Shown here one piece after another: positions 16,069 to 25,631 of a DNA stretch of 64,000 bases; the first letter of the stretch is position 1, and every line of letters starts with the position of its first letter. The position numbers and the translations under genes were made by a program. Below the pieces are notes generated by a model, which was given only the letters and a program-made list of their open reading frames with translations, was not told the origin of the DNA and made no database searches. The stretch is from Lentzea californiensis. GTDB taxonomy: Bacteria; Actinomycetota; Actinomycetes; Mycobacteriales; Pseudonocardiaceae. The stretch lies in the NCBI RefSeq assembly GCF_024648825.1, contig NZ_JANBBE010000006.1, positions 372,001 to 436,000 on the forward strand, in the 5' to 3' direction.

Positions 16069-17163
16069 ATGTATGCGGATGACCTGGTACGCCCGTGGTG
16101 GGACGCGCTTCGCGTCGAGGACGAACTGTTCGACGTCCACACCCATGTGGGAGCACACGACCCGAGCGGCTTCTCGGCCACGTTCGACCAGCTGACCGCG
16201 GCACTGTCCGCGGTGGACGCGGGAGCCGCTGTGTTCCCGATGACGGAACCGGACGGCTATCGAGCCGCGAACGACGCCGTGCTGGACGCCTGTTCCGGGC
16301 GGCTGGTCGCGTTCTGCCGGGTCAGGCCGGACGACGACGCCGCCGCCGAGACCCGCCGGTGCGTCGAGGCGGGCGCGGCGGGGATCAAGCTGCACCCGGC
16401 CAGCGACGGGTTCGCGCTCGGCGACGACCGGCTCACCGGCGTGTTCGGACTGGCGGACGAGCTCCACCTGCCGGTCGTGGTGCACGCGGGCGCGGGGGTG
16501 GACGCGTTCGGCGACACGCTGCTCAACGTCCTCATCCGGTTCCCCGGCGCGCGGATCATCCTCGCGCACGCCGGTCTCACCGACCTCTCGTGGCTGTCCG
16601 GGCGTCCCGTGCACAACCTGTTCTTCGACACCTCCTGGTGGAGTCCGACCGACCTCCTCACGCTGCTCGGGACGATGCCTCCAGGCCAGGTCCTGTTCGG
16701 CAGCGACGTGCCGTACTCCACGCCGACCTGGGGAGCGCACGCCACCGCCCGTTGCGCGCAGTTCCTGGGCCTGAACTCCGCCCAGATCGCGAGCGTGATG
16801 GGCGGGCAGGCGGGCAGGCTCGTCGCCCGCGCCGAACCGGCGGACCTGGGCCCGGCTCCGGGCCGCGTGCCGGCGCTCGACCCGTTGCTGGAACGCCTCT
16901 ACGTCTACCTCGCCGCCGGCGTCGAGGCCACCAAACGCGGCGAGACACCGGGCCAGATGCTCGACCTCGCCAGGCTGTGCTGCCGAGTCCGGCCGGATCA
17001 CCCGCACCACGCCGTCTTCGACTCCGTGCGCGAGCTGCTCGACCGCTACGAGAAACACGCCCCACAGCTCGACACCGGCAACGAGTACGCCGCCGGCTGG
17101 GACCTGATCGCCACTGCCGCGCTGATCGCCCGCACCCCCGGCCCGCCGCTGCCTGCGACCTGA
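16069..17163 (+). CDS. Amidohydrolase family 2 (TIM-barrel metal hydrolase)
   Basis: 364 residues from the ATG at 16069. The first metal motif is FDVHTHVG (residues about 20-27), with later ligands in GIKLHPASDG, VVVHAGAG (His), ILAHAGLTDL (His) and LFGSDVPYS (Asp). This set marks the amidohydrolase-2 superfamily, which hydrolyses or decarboxylates C-N and C-C bonds with a bound metal. A C-terminal helical extension of about 80 residues follows. An upstream GTG at 16006 overlaps the previous stop, but the promoter lies between them. Substrate unknown. Confidence 0.87.
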   Translation: MYADDLVRPWWDALRVEDELFDVHTHVGAHDPSGFSATFDQLTAALSAVDAGAAVFPMTEPDGYRAANDAVLDACSGRLVAFCRVRPDDDAAAETRRCVEAGAAGIKLHPASDGFALGDDRLTGVFGLADELHLPVVVHAGAGVDAFGDTLLNVLIRFPGARIILAHAGLTDLSWLSGRPVHNLFFDTSWWSPTDLLTLLGTMPPGQVLFGSDVPYSTPTWGAHATARCAQFLGLNSAQIASVMGGQAGRLVARAEPADLGPAPGRVPALDPLLERLYVYLAAGVEATKRGETPGQMLDLARLCCRVRPDHPHHAVFDSVRELLDRYEKHAPQLDTGNEYAAGWDLIATAALIARTPGPPLPAT

Positions 17164-17176
17164 TGGTCGTTCACCG

Positions 17177-17201
17177 GGATGGGCGGTGCGCGGCGGGGTA
17201 T
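17177..17201 (+). promoter_or_regulatory. Possible stress-type promoter with weak -35
   Basis: GGAT (17177-17180), 15 nt, GGGTAT (17196-17201), then 8 nt to the ATG at 17210. Only the -10 is a full match. Confidence 0.35.
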
Positions 17202-17209
17202 CCGCAGCC

Positions 17210-17791
17210 ATGAACGTTCATGAGGTGTTGCGGAAGGTGGAGGACCTGCGGGCCGCTGACCGGCCGGCGGCTTCGGTCGCGGCGGCCGCCCGGCGGCTGC
17301 TGCGGCCACCGGGTCTCCGTCAGGTGTTGCGCGGGTCCTGGCTCGGCCATCCGCTGCATCCCCTGGTGATCACCGTGCCCATCGGGGCCTGGGCGTGCGC
17401 GTCGGTGCTGGACTTCCGGGCGGGCAACGAGGAGGCGGCGCGTCGTCTCACCGGCATCGGACTGGCGGCGGCACCACCGGCCGTCCTGCTGGGGCTTGCG
17501 GACTACGACCGGCTGAACCGGCGGCAGCAGCGGGTCGGCGTGGTGCACGCGATCGCCAACACCGCCGCGCTGGCCTGCTTCGCCGCGTCCTACGCCGCGC
17601 GACGGCAGGACGCCCACGCCAAGGGGAAGCTGCTGAGCCTGCTGGGCATGTCGGTGCTGGGGATCGGTGGCGCGCTCGGCGGGCACCTCGCCTACGCCCA
17701 GGGTGCCGGCGTGTTCCGCTGGCAGCGCCCGGCGGAGGACGGCAACGTGTACCCGTTCGAGACGCGGCGAGCTCCACGCCACGTCCGCTGA
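17210..17791 (+). CDS. DUF2231 family membrane protein
   Basis: 193 residues. After a cytosolic N-terminus the family signature LGHPLHPLVITVPIGAWACASVLDF opens a set of about four membrane helices (about 57-75, 90-106, 117-133, 147-165). The His in GHPLHP and a later GGHLAY suggest heme or metal contact, as proposed for the family. Its mRNA is probably leaderless. Confidence 0.85.
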   Translation: MNVHEVLRKVEDLRAADRPAASVAAAARRLLRPPGLRQVLRGSWLGHPLHPLVITVPIGAWACASVLDFRAGNEEAARRLTGIGLAAAPPAVLLGLADYDRLNRRQQRVGVVHAIANTAALACFAASYAARRQDAHAKGKLLSLLGMSVLGIGGALGGHLAYAQGAGVFRWQRPAEDGNVYPFETRRAPRHVR

Positions 17792-17815
17792 GCCGTCCTC
17801 CCGCCTGGGCGCTGG

Positions 17816-17983
17816 TCAGCCGTCGTCGTCGCCGTAGCGGCCGCCGCCGTCCAGACCGGCGCCCGGGCCGCTGGGATCGCTCGGCGCCCGCTTCGACGCC
17901 TCCTCCTCGGTGGGCGTCAACGGCGCACCGCTGTTCTCCTCCGCGGCGCCGCGTTCGACGTCGTCATGTTCTGGTCCGGTCAC
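17816..17983 (-). CDS. Small acidic Gly-rich protein, unknown
   Basis: 55 residues from a GTG at 17983 with GAGAGGAG 6 nt upstream. The sequence is disordered in character: an acidic start (MTGPEHDDVERG), a TPTEEEASKRAP middle and a Gly/Asp tail (GGGRYGDDDG). It lies 26 nt behind the metallo-beta-lactamase-fold gene and probably ends a five-gene operon that starts at 20647. Confidence 0.6.
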   Translation of the reverse strand: MTGPEHDDVERGAAEENSGAPLTPTEEEASKRAPSDPSGPGAGLDGGGRYGDDDG

Positions 17984-18009
17984 AACGCACTCCTCTCATC
18001 GGTGATCCC

Positions 18010-18801
18010 TCACATCGGCAGCGCGAAGGTGTCCCCGCGCGCCACCACCTGGACCTCGAGCCCCGCCCGGCGCCGCGAGATCTCGGTGGTGAAGTCGGAC
18101 AGCGGTGATTTCATGACCCCGTACTCCTCGTAGTGCACAGGCACGGTGGTGCGCGGGGCGAGCAGTTCGACGAGGTCGGCGCCCTGCCTGCCGTCCATGG
18201 TCAGCAGCACGCCGAGCACCTTGGTGCCGCCGAGGTGCACGACGGCGAGGTCGATGCCGTCGAACCGCTCGCGGATCTGGCGCAGCGCCGGGTGCACCAG
18301 GGTGTCGCCGCTCAGGTAGATCCGGAACGGCAGGACGCCCGCCGCCTTCCGGTACTCGAGCATGGTGCCCATCACGGGAGGCAGCAGGCGTCCCAGCGGT
18401 CCCAGCGCGTGCCTGCCCGGCAGCGAGGTGAGCGTCAGCTTCGCCGAGCCGCGCGACAGCGTGGTGGTCTCCCAGGTGCGCAACGGCGCCGCCTCGCGGA
18501 AACCGCGGCGGGACAGGCGTTTCGCCGCGTGCGGGGTGGTGAGCACGGGCAGGTCGCGCGCGAGCTCCCTGCTCGCCACCCGGTCGAAGTGGTCGCCGTG
18601 CAGGTGGGAGAGCACCACGGCGTCCAGCTCCGGCAGATCGGCGATCTCGATCGCCGGGTCGGTGAGCCGGCGCGACACCACGCCCTGACCGATGTGCGTC
18701 CACTGTCCTTTGTGGAGGAAATTGGGATCGGTCAGCAGCGTGAACGGCCCGAGCCGGAGCACCGTGGTGGCGTTGCCGACGAAGTGCAGCGAGCCCGTCA
18801 T
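18010..18801 (-). CDS. MBL-fold metallohydrolase, UlaG/phospholipase-D-like type
   Basis: 263 residues. The metal motif is LSHLHGDHFD (HxHxDH), preceded by LRLGPFTLLTDPNF, the start typical of the UlaG/NAPE-PLD-like branch; YLSGDTLVHPAL and VPVHYEEYG supply further ligands. SD GGAGGGG before the ATG. Reaction unknown; lactonase or phosphodiesterase activity is common in the branch. Confidence 0.88.
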   Translation of the reverse strand: MTGSLHFVGNATTVLRLGPFTLLTDPNFLHKGQWTHIGQGVVSRRLTDPAIEIADLPELDAVVLSHLHGDHFDRVASRELARDLPVLTTPHAAKRLSRRGFREAAPLRTWETTTLSRGSAKLTLTSLPGRHALGPLGRLLPPVMGTMLEYRKAAGVLPFRIYLSGDTLVHPALRQIRERFDGIDLAVVHLGGTKVLGVLLTMDGRQGADLVELLAPRTTVPVHYEEYGVMKSPLSDFTTEISRRRAGLEVQVVARGDTFALPM

Positions 18802-18829
18802 GCCGCACCCCTCCGGGAGGACGCGGTGG

Positions 18830-19024
18830 TCATCCCTGGTCCGGGTCGTCGGCGACCGAGTAGTCCGAGATGCCGACGTTGCCCGTCGGATTCGGTTCGG
18901 GATGGGCGGAGCCGGACCCGCTCCGCCCTGGGACCGTGTCGGCCTCGTCCGTCCCCGCCTCCTCCAGTGAGGTGCGGCTCGCTTCGTCGTAGTCCTGCTG
19001 CGGGTTCTGCCGTTCGGTGTCCAT
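18830..19024 (-). CDS. Small acidic disordered protein, unknown
   Basis: 64 residues, rich in Asp, Glu, Ser and Pro, with no hydrophobic core (MDTERQNPQQDYDEASRT). There is no ribosome site, but a stress-type promoter ends exactly 9 nt before the ATG, which argues that this short ORF is a real, leaderless gene. Same size class and composition as the small proteins at 8297, 11189 and 17816. Confidence 0.6.
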   Translation of the reverse strand: MDTERQNPQQDYDEASRTSLEEAGTDEADTVPGRSGSGSAHPEPNPTGNVGISDYSVADDPDQG

Positions 19025-19033
19025 GCCGGTCGG

Positions 19034-19058
19034 CTACCCCGGCAACGCCCGGGTGAAC
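19034..19058 (-). promoter_or_regulatory. SigB/SigH-like promoter of the 64-residue gene
   Basis: Minus strand GTTC (19058-19055), 15 nt, GGGTAG (19039-19034), then 9 nt to the ATG. It lies in the 46-bp gap after the alcohol dehydrogenase and can drive the last three genes of the operon separately. Confidence 0.65.
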
Positions 19059-19070
19059 GTCCGCCTGGGA

Positions 19071-20240
19071 TCAGAGGCGGAACACCGAACGGAGGCAGTC
19101 GTCCTCCTTCTTCTTGAACAGCTCGTAGCCCCGCGCGCCCTCGCTCAGCGGCATGACGTGGGTCGCCAGGTGACTGGTCGTGAGCTCGCCGGACGCGATG
19201 CGGTCCAGCAGCATCGGGATGTAGCGCTGCCCGTGCTGCTGCGCACCGCGGACGGTCAGGCCCTTGTTCATCAAGGCGCCCAGCGGGAACTTGTCCACGA
19301 CACCGGTGAAGACGCCCAGGACGAACACCGACCCGCCCTTGCGGCAGTTGTAGATCGCCTCGCGCACCGCGATCGGGCGGTCCATCTCCAGCTTCAGCTT
19401 GCTCTTCACCTGGTCGTACACGTACTGCGGGCCGGTGGAGTGCGCCTCACAGCCGACCGCCTCGATGCAGACGTCCGGGCCACGGCCACCCGTCGCCTCC
19501 AGCAGCGCGTCGCCGACCGACGTCTCGGCGTAGTTGATCGTCTCCACGCCGAACGCCAGTTCCGCCTGCCGCAGCCGGTAGTCGAAGCGGTCGATGACCA
19601 GCACCCGTTCGGCACCGAGCAACTGGGCCGCGCGGGCGGCCATCTGCCCCACCGCGCCGGAACCCCACACGGCCACGACGTCACCCTGTTTCACGCCACC
19701 GAGGTCCGCGCCCATCCAGCCGGTGGGTGCCGAGTCCGAGGCGAACAGGGCGCTCATGTCGTCCACGGCCTCGGGAATCGGGATCGCGGTGTGGTCGGCG
19801 AACGGCACGCGCACGTACTCCGCGTGGCTGCCGCGGAAGCCGCCCATGGCGTGCGAGTAGCCGAAGATGCCGCCGGGATCGGCTCCCCACAGGTGCTGCG
19901 TGATCGCCGGGTTGGTGTTCGTGTTGTCGCACAACGAGTACAGCTCGTTGCGGCAGTACCAGCAGCGGCCGCAGACGATGAACGAGCACACCACCACGCG
20001 ATCGCCCGGCCGGTGCTTGGTGACACCGGACCCGACCTCGACGACCTCGCCCATGAACTCGTGGCCGATCACGTCACCGGCCTGCATGAACGGGATGTGG
20101 CCGGTCAGCAGGTGCAGGTCCGAGCCGCACACCGTGCTCAGCCGCACCTTGAGGATCATGTCCTGGTCGTTCAAGAGCTGGGGATCGGGCACGTCCTGCA
20201 CCCGGACGTCGTTGATCCCCTCCCAGCACAGCGCTTTCAC
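19071..20240 (-). CDS. Zinc-dependent alcohol dehydrogenase, formaldehyde-dehydrogenase-like
   Basis: 389 residues, medium-chain dehydrogenase. Catalytic zinc ligands in CGSDLHLLTG and GHEFMGEVVEVG; four-Cys structural zinc site CGRCWYCRNELYSLC; NAD(P) fold VVAVWGSGAVGQMA followed by VLVIDRFDYRLRQA, whose Asp favours NAD. A long insertion (YVYDQVKSKLKLEMDRP) marks the formaldehyde-dehydrogenase-like subgroup. Its ATG overlaps the stop of the upstream gene (ATGA). Paralog of the enzyme at 2690-3901. Confidence 0.9.
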   Translation of the reverse strand: MKALCWEGINDVRVQDVPDPQLLNDQDMILKVRLSTVCGSDLHLLTGHIPFMQAGDVIGHEFMGEVVEVGSGVTKHRPGDRVVVCSFIVCGRCWYCRNELYSLCDNTNTNPAITQHLWGADPGGIFGYSHAMGGFRGSHAEYVRVPFADHTAIPIPEAVDDMSALFASDSAPTGWMGADLGGVKQGDVVAVWGSGAVGQMAARAAQLLGAERVLVIDRFDYRLRQAELAFGVETINYAETSVGDALLEATGGRGPDVCIEAVGCEAHSTGPQYVYDQVKSKLKLEMDRPIAVREAIYNCRKGGSVFVLGVFTGVVDKFPLGALMNKGLTVRGAQQHGQRYIPMLLDRIASGELTTSHLATHVMPLSEGARGYELFKKKEDDCLRSVFRL

Positions 20241-20647
20241 AGCCGACCACCGCCGCCGGCCCGGTTCGTCACCAGTTGCAGCGCCTTGCCCATCGGCCCC
20301 GGATGCGTGGGAGCCGTGTCCGGCCGGACCACCTCACCGGCCTCCAGCACCGACTTCGCCCGGCGCAACGCGAGCCTGAGCTCGTGGGCCGGCACTTCCC
20401 CGGTGGACTTCACCCTGATCTCGGTGCCCTTGTCCCCCGTCGCCGGGCGGACGCTGATCTCGACCTGGTCGTGCCACCGCGCGAGGTCGTCCGGCATCGA
20501 GGACTGGACCTCCTCCGGTGCGCGGTTCACGGTCACGGCCAGCCAGCGCTCGGAGGTGTCGTCGTGTGACGCACGGCGCCGTCGCCTGGCCACGGCGACC
20601 GCTGTCGCGACGCCCGTGGCCAGAAGCGCTTTTCCTGCTGTGTTCAT
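20237..20647 (-). CDS. Membrane-anchored protein related to the C-terminal part of SRPBCC/cyclase proteins
   Basis: 136 residues from the ATG at 20647 with AAGAGG upstream. One N-terminal hydrophobic stretch (KALLATGVATAVAVA) followed by RRRRR anchors it with the rest in the cytosol. The soluble part (WLAVTVNRAPEEVQ, TEIRVKSTGEVPAHELRLALRRAKSVLEAGEVV) is like the tail of actinobacterial SRPBCC proteins, in which the same RRAKSLLETGE segment occurs. Translationally coupled to the alcohol dehydrogenase. Confidence 0.65.
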   Translation of the reverse strand: MNTAGKALLATGVATAVAVARRRRRASHDDTSERWLAVTVNRAPEEVQSSMPDDLARWHDQVEISVRPATGDKGTEIRVKSTGEVPAHELRLALRRAKSVLEAGEVVRPDTAPTHPGPMGKALQLVTNRAGGGGRL

Positions 20648-20692
20648 GTTCTCGGCCTCTTCTCGAAGACGAATGCCGGAAATGTTCATGGT

Positions 20693-20717
20693 GGTTCAAC
20701 GCGATTCGCTCGGGTAC
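20693..20717 (+). promoter_or_regulatory. SigB/SigH-like promoter of the 80-residue gene
   Basis: GGTT (20693-20696), 15 nt, GGGTAC (20712-20717). Here a normal leader with a GGAGG ribosome site follows, in contrast to the leaderless cases. Confidence 0.6.
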
Positions 20718-20749
20718 CACCTCCCTACCGACAACCACTGGAGGTACCG

Positions 20750-20992
20750 ATGGCAACCGGTGAGACCGGCTTCGACGACGTCACCTACGACCTGATCTCC
20801 GTGCAATACCACGCTCTCAAGGCGGGCCACGACTACGGCCAGTACGTCCGTGACGCGGACAACGCGGGCCGTCAGGACATCGCCGACTTCTTCCGCAGCG
20901 TGATGGAGGAGGACTCGGCACGCGCCCAGAAGTGCCACCAGTTCATCAAGGAACTGTCGGGATCGGGCGAGTCGGGCCCCGCGGTCAGCTGA
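20750..20992 (+). CDS. Small helical protein, unknown
   Basis: 80 residues with GGAGG 7 nt before the ATG. Two helices with alternating charge (YDLISVQYHALKAGHDYGQYV, IADFFRSVMEEDSARAQKCHQFIKEL) resemble short actinobacterial proteins with a ferritin-like half bundle; metal ligands are not obvious. Single-gene unit between a stress-type promoter and a large terminator. Confidence 0.72.
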   Translation: MATGETGFDDVTYDLISVQYHALKAGHDYGQYVRDADNAGRQDIADFFRSVMEEDSARAQKCHQFIKELSGSGESGPAVS

Positions 20993-21008
20993 CCGGGCCA
21001 CCGAGGTC

Positions 21009-21049
21009 GAGCCGCCGCATCCGTTGCCGGGCAACGGGTTCGGCGGCTC
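21009..21049 (+). terminator. Long terminator hairpin
   Basis: Outer arms 21009-21017 and 21041-21049 (GAGCCGCCG/CGGCGGCTC) are perfect; an inner pair CCGTTGCC/GGCAACGG continues the stem. It ends the 80-residue gene. Confidence 0.8.
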
Positions 21050-21094
21050 TGTCGTTCAGCGTCGTGGTCGTTCGGCGTCGTTCACCGGACGGGC

Positions 21095-21130
21095 CCGGGG
21101 TGAGCCGCTCCCCTGAACGGCTCACCCCGG
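21095..21130 (-). terminator. 13-bp perfect terminator hairpin
   Basis: Arms 21095-21107 and 21118-21130 (CCGGGGTGAGCCG and its complement), 10-nt loop, right after the stop of the DUF3618 gene on the minus strand. Confidence 0.8.
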
Positions 21131-21138
21131 TCGCCGGA

Positions 21139-21771
21139 TCAGTGGCCGGACGCCTCGCCGGACACCCGCTGCCCTGACTCGCGGGCGTGGCCTCCCACGT
21201 CCTGAGCCGCTTCCTTCGCTTCTCCCGCGGTGGTCTGCGCGGCGTTCGAAGCGACCTGCTTCACCTCGCCCGCCGCGTCGCCCACCGAGCTCTTCACGTC
21301 TTCCTTGAGGTGCTGCGCCGACTCCGCCAGAGCTTCCTTGGCCGGTTCGACCGCGTCACCGAAGGTGTCGGAGAGCTGTTGCACCGCCTGCCTTTCGGCA
21401 TCGGTCCGGGGCAGCACGGCCGCGAGCAGCAGGCCGCTGCCGAACGCGATGAGCCCCGCGGCGAGCGGGCTTCCCTGCGTCTGCCGCGCGACCTGTCGCG
21501 GCGCGTCCTGCACCGCGCGCACGGCCTGGTCCGCCCGTTCGGAGACGGCGTTACCCGTGTCCTGTCCCTGTTCTCGCACGGTCGACGCGGCATCCGCGGC
21601 GGTGCCCATCACTTTCTCCTTCATCGAGACCAGCCCCTGCCGCACACCGCGGACACGTCGCTGGGCGATGCTCCGCGGACTCGCGTGATCGACGAGCCGG
21701 TTGGCGTCGTACCGCAACTCCGCGCGGGTCATCTCGATGTCACGCCTTATTTGGTCGGGTGTTTCGCCCAT
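21139..21771 (-). CDS. DUF3618 domain protein
   Basis: 210 residues. The N-terminal DUF3618 motif (PDQIRRDIEMTRAELRYDANRLVDHASP) is followed by an amphipathic Ala/Gln/Val-rich region, one membrane helix (LAAGLIAFGSGLLLAAVLP, about 104-122) and a long Ala/Lys/Glu-rich helical tail similar to late-embryogenesis-type stress proteins. Last gene of a three-gene operon; it overlaps the previous gene by 25 nt. Confidence 0.85.
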   Translation of the reverse strand: MGETPDQIRRDIEMTRAELRYDANRLVDHASPRSIAQRRVRGVRQGLVSMKEKVMGTAADAASTVREQGQDTGNAVSERADQAVRAVQDAPRQVARQTQGSPLAAGLIAFGSGLLLAAVLPRTDAERQAVQQLSDTFGDAVEPAKEALAESAQHLKEDVKSSVGDAAGEVKQVASNAAQTTAGEAKEAAQDVGGHARESGQRVSGEASGH

Positions 21772-22163
21772 TCCGCGTCCTCCTTCAGCGTTTCGACGGT
21801 GCGTTCGGGTTTCGGGTTGACGGCCCGCAGCCGGGTGCGGCCGGTGGTGTACAGCACGAGGCCGATGACGCCCCAGACCGCCCCGACGATCAGCGCGGCC
21901 CAGCCGAGCGGCATGACCGCACCGAGTGCGAACACCAGCGCGAGGCTGATCAGCACGGTGGTCATGTAGCCGGCGAAGCCCGCGCCCGCGAGCATTCCGG
22001 TCGCCTTGCCCGCCTTGACGGCCTCCTGCCGCAGCTCGGCCTTGGCGAGCTCGAGCTCCTGCCTCATCAGCTTCGACAGGTCACCGGTGAGCTCGCTGAC
22101 GAGATCTCCCAGCGACTCCCCGGTACCGTCCACTCGCGACGACGGCATGTCAGGGCTCGACAT
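21747..22163 (-). CDS. Phage-holin-superfamily/DUF1469-like membrane protein
   Basis: 138 residues. A cytosolic start with SLGDLVSELTGDLSKLMRQELELAKAELRQE (the usual Act-holin type helix) is followed by two membrane helices (about 52-77 and 80-105). Middle gene of the envelope trio, overlapping both neighbours (14 and 25 nt). Despite the family name there is no sign of a phage here. Confidence 0.85.
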   Translation of the reverse strand: MSSPDMPSSRVDGTGESLGDLVSELTGDLSKLMRQELELAKAELRQEAVKAGKATGMLAGAGFAGYMTTVLISLALVFALGAVMPLGWAALIVGAVWGVIGLVLYTTGRTRLRAVNPKPERTVETLKEDAEWAKHPTK

Positions 22164-22803
22164 GGGTCACCCCCGCCGGAGGCACGGCGGGTGCCGCGCC
22201 CGGCGTCAGCGGCGCGCCGAAGTCCGTTGGCGCGCCTGCCCTTTCCGGGACGACCGGCACGTCGGTCCGTTCCGACGTCACCGGCACGACTCCGCCCTGC
22301 TGTGCGTGCTGTCCCTGCTGTTCGCCACCACCGCCGGTCGCGCTCTTCGCGACGCGTCCGACCAGGAAGCCCGCCACGGCGGCACCCAGCAGGAACGTGC
22401 CGGGCTTGCGCCGGGCGTAGTCCCGTGCCGAGTCGAGCAGCCCCTGGGCACCTCGTTCGTCGAGGAACCTCGCGGCCTGCCTGCTCGTGTCGGCGGCGCT
22501 CTGAATCGCTCCGGCCGACATCGAGTCGGACGGCGCGTTGCCGGCCATCTGGCCCAGCTCGTCGGCGATGCGACCGAGCTGCTTCGACACCCGCTGCGCC
22601 TGGTCCTCCGCTTCTGCCGCAACACGTTCCCGCACGTCCCTCACGACGTGGCGGGCCTGGGCCGCGGTCTCCTGGGTCACTTGCGAGGCCTGCTCCCGGA
22701 CGGTGCTTCCCACCTGTCCGACTGCCTCTTTGGCGTGCTGTGCGACCTCGATGCCCTCGTCCCGGGCCGCCGTGCGCACTCCGCCCATCTGGTTCTCGGT
22801 CAC
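22150..22803 (-). CDS. Amphipathic-helix membrane-associated protein of the envelope-stress trio
   Basis: 217 residues. A long amphipathic helix (AVGQVGSTVREQASQVTQET, about 27-95) leads to a short hydrophobic segment (GTFLLGAAVAGFLVGRVAK, about 134-152) and a Gly/Pro/Gln tail. This layout goes with the DUF3618 and holin-like genes in many actinobacteria. First gene of the operon. Confidence 0.75.
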   Translation of the reverse strand: MTENQMGGVRTAARDEGIEVAQHAKEAVGQVGSTVREQASQVTQETAAQARHVVRDVRERVAAEAEDQAQRVSKQLGRIADELGQMAGNAPSDSMSAGAIQSAADTSRQAARFLDERGAQGLLDSARDYARRKPGTFLLGAAVAGFLVGRVAKSATGGGGEQQGQHAQQGGVVPVTSERTDVPVVPERAGAPTDFGAPLTPGAAPAVPPAGVTHVEP

Positions 22804-22843
22804 GGCTGACTCCTCAGCTCATCGTCGTGTCCTGGCCTACGAG

Positions 22844-22868
22844 CTACCCTCCGAATCGGCCCGCAAAC
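22844..22868 (-). promoter_or_regulatory. SigB/SigH-like promoter of the envelope trio, full consensus
   Basis: Minus strand GTTT (22868-22865), 15 nt, GGGTAG (22849-22844), about 40 nt before the start codon. Confidence 0.7.
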
Positions 22869-22902
22869 GAGACCGGCGGCGAAACTGTCCTTCTTTCCAC
22901 GC

Positions 22903-23336
22903 TCACGACTTCCGTGCTTCCACCGAAGCGGCCCGGCCGGTGTAGAAGCCGATCGCGACGAGCACCGCCCCGGACACGAGGAAGGCGATGTCGTAGACCA
23001 GCTGGTCAGGTCCGTGCCGCACGTGGTGCACACCGAGGACCTGGTGGTCGATGACGCCCTCGACGAGGTTGAACACACCCCATCCGGCGAGGATCCCGCC
23101 CAGCAGCACGGCGTTCGGCAACGGCGGCCGCCGGTTGAGCATGGCGATGCCGGCCAGCACCAGCAGCAGGCAGAACAGGTGGAACAGCCCGTCGCCGAGC
23201 ATCATCAGATGGACGTCGTCCACCGGGTACCACCCGGACAGCATGTGGTGCCAGCCGAGCAGCTGGTGGATCACGATGCCGTCGACGAAGCCCCCGATGC
23301 CCAGTCCCAGCACCAGTGCCGCGCGATCCACCCGCA

Positions 23337-23340
<4 letters not shown>
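22903..23340 (-). CDS. DUF2243 membrane protein
   Basis: 145 residues with four membrane helices. The family signature GGFVDGIVIHQLLGWHHML and DGLFHLFCLLL carries several His inside helices, as does the LVEGVIDHQVLGVHHV segment, so heme or metal binding is plausible. Its ATG overlaps the stop of the NRAMP gene (ATGA). Last gene of the manganese operon. Confidence 0.85.
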
Positions 23341-24557
<1,217 letters not shown>

Positions 24558-24570
24558 CGCGAGGTCCTCC

Positions 24571-25434
24571 TCAGGTGAGCTTGCGGATGGCCTTCTCGAT
24601 CAGCCCGAGGTTCGCCGGGCTGGTGGCGTAGAGCAGCGGGTCGGGCTTCGGCGCGGAAGCGTGACCGCCCAGCGGCTCCGGGTCCATCACGTAGGAGAAC
24701 TCGTGCACGCCGTCCGGCGCGGTCCCGGACGCCCAGCCGCCCTCGGCGCCCAGCGCCCCGTCGGAGTTGTGCCAGATCGTCCCGGCGTGCTCGGCGTGCT
24801 CCTCATCGAACAACACGCTCGGCGCGATGGGGCCTTCGAGCCCGTCCTCCTGCAGCTCCTCGATCGCGGCGAGCCACATGTTCTGGTGGGCGGTGTCGCG
24901 GGCGAGGTTGAACCTCAGCATGTCGCGGACACCGTTGTCGTCGGTCATGTTGTAGAGGCGGGCCGTCTGCAGCCTGCCCTGCGCCTCCGCCGCGACGTTG
25001 GCGCGGAAGTCGGCCATGAGGTTGCCGCTCGCGACGATGAACCGGCCGTTCCACGGCACGCCGTTGCTGTCCGACAGCGTGGGCCCGCCACCGCTCACGA
25101 TGGCCTGCTGCGGGTCCATGCCGCCGATCACCGCTGCGATCACCGGGTCGTCCGCCACCGCCTGTGCGGTCACCTCGGACGGTGCGCCTTCCAGCAGCCG
25201 TGCGACCATCGTCGCGAGCATCTCGACGTGGCCGATCTCCTCGGTGGCCACGTCCATGATCAGGTCCTTGTACTTGCCCTCCATCCGGCAGTTCCAGCCC
25301 TGGAACAGGTACTGCATGGTCACGGTCATCTCGCCGTACGCGCCGCCGATCAGCTCCTGGAGCTTGCGGGCGTAGTGCGCGTCCGGGCGGTCGGGCTTCG
25401 CCTCGAACTGCAACCTGCTGGTGTGCAGGAACAT
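24571..25434 (-). CDS. Manganese catalase
   Basis: 287 residues from the ATG at 25434. Non-heme di-manganese catalase: the ligand helices read ELIGGAYGEMTVTMQYLFQG, ATEEIGHVEMLATMVA (E-x2-H), AEAQGRLQTARLYNMTDD and DTAHQNMWLAAIEEL (H). It removes H2O2 in the cytosol without heme. The longer reading to 25509 lacks support; GGGAGG lies 4 nt before this ATG. First gene of the operon Mn catalase - NRAMP - DUF2243. Confidence 0.93.
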   Translation of the reverse strand: MFLHTSRLQFEAKPDRPDAHYARKLQELIGGAYGEMTVTMQYLFQGWNCRMEGKYKDLIMDVATEEIGHVEMLATMVARLLEGAPSEVTAQAVADDPVIAAVIGGMDPQQAIVSGGGPTLSDSNGVPWNGRFIVASGNLMADFRANVAAEAQGRLQTARLYNMTDDNGVRDMLRFNLARDTAHQNMWLAAIEELQEDGLEGPIAPSVLFDEEHAEHAGTIWHNSDGALGAEGGWASGTAPDGVHEFSYVMDPEPLGGHASAPKPDPLLYATSPANLGLIEKAIRKLT

Positions 25435-25631
25435 CTCGCCTCCCGTGGGGTGTGTCTCCACGGCGAAAGCTAGGCAGCCGCTGTGACTCGCACGGCTCCG
25501 CGCCACCACCCGCGCGACACCGCCGCGTCACCGCCGCTGGTAGGGGCGGACCGAAATCTCGTGGCGGTGTGTGAGGCGGCAACTACCGGGCACCCGGCGA
25601 CTCCTGACCGAGAGAGGAGCGGGCCCGCACG

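Noticed and set aside
19017-20795. 592-codon plus-strand ORF
   Set aside because: Antisense shadow of the second Zn-ADH and its upstream gene.
21747-22163. Prophage remnant because of the holin-like protein
   Set aside because: This holin-superfamily protein is a common partner of DUF3618 in actinobacteria; no other phage gene is present.
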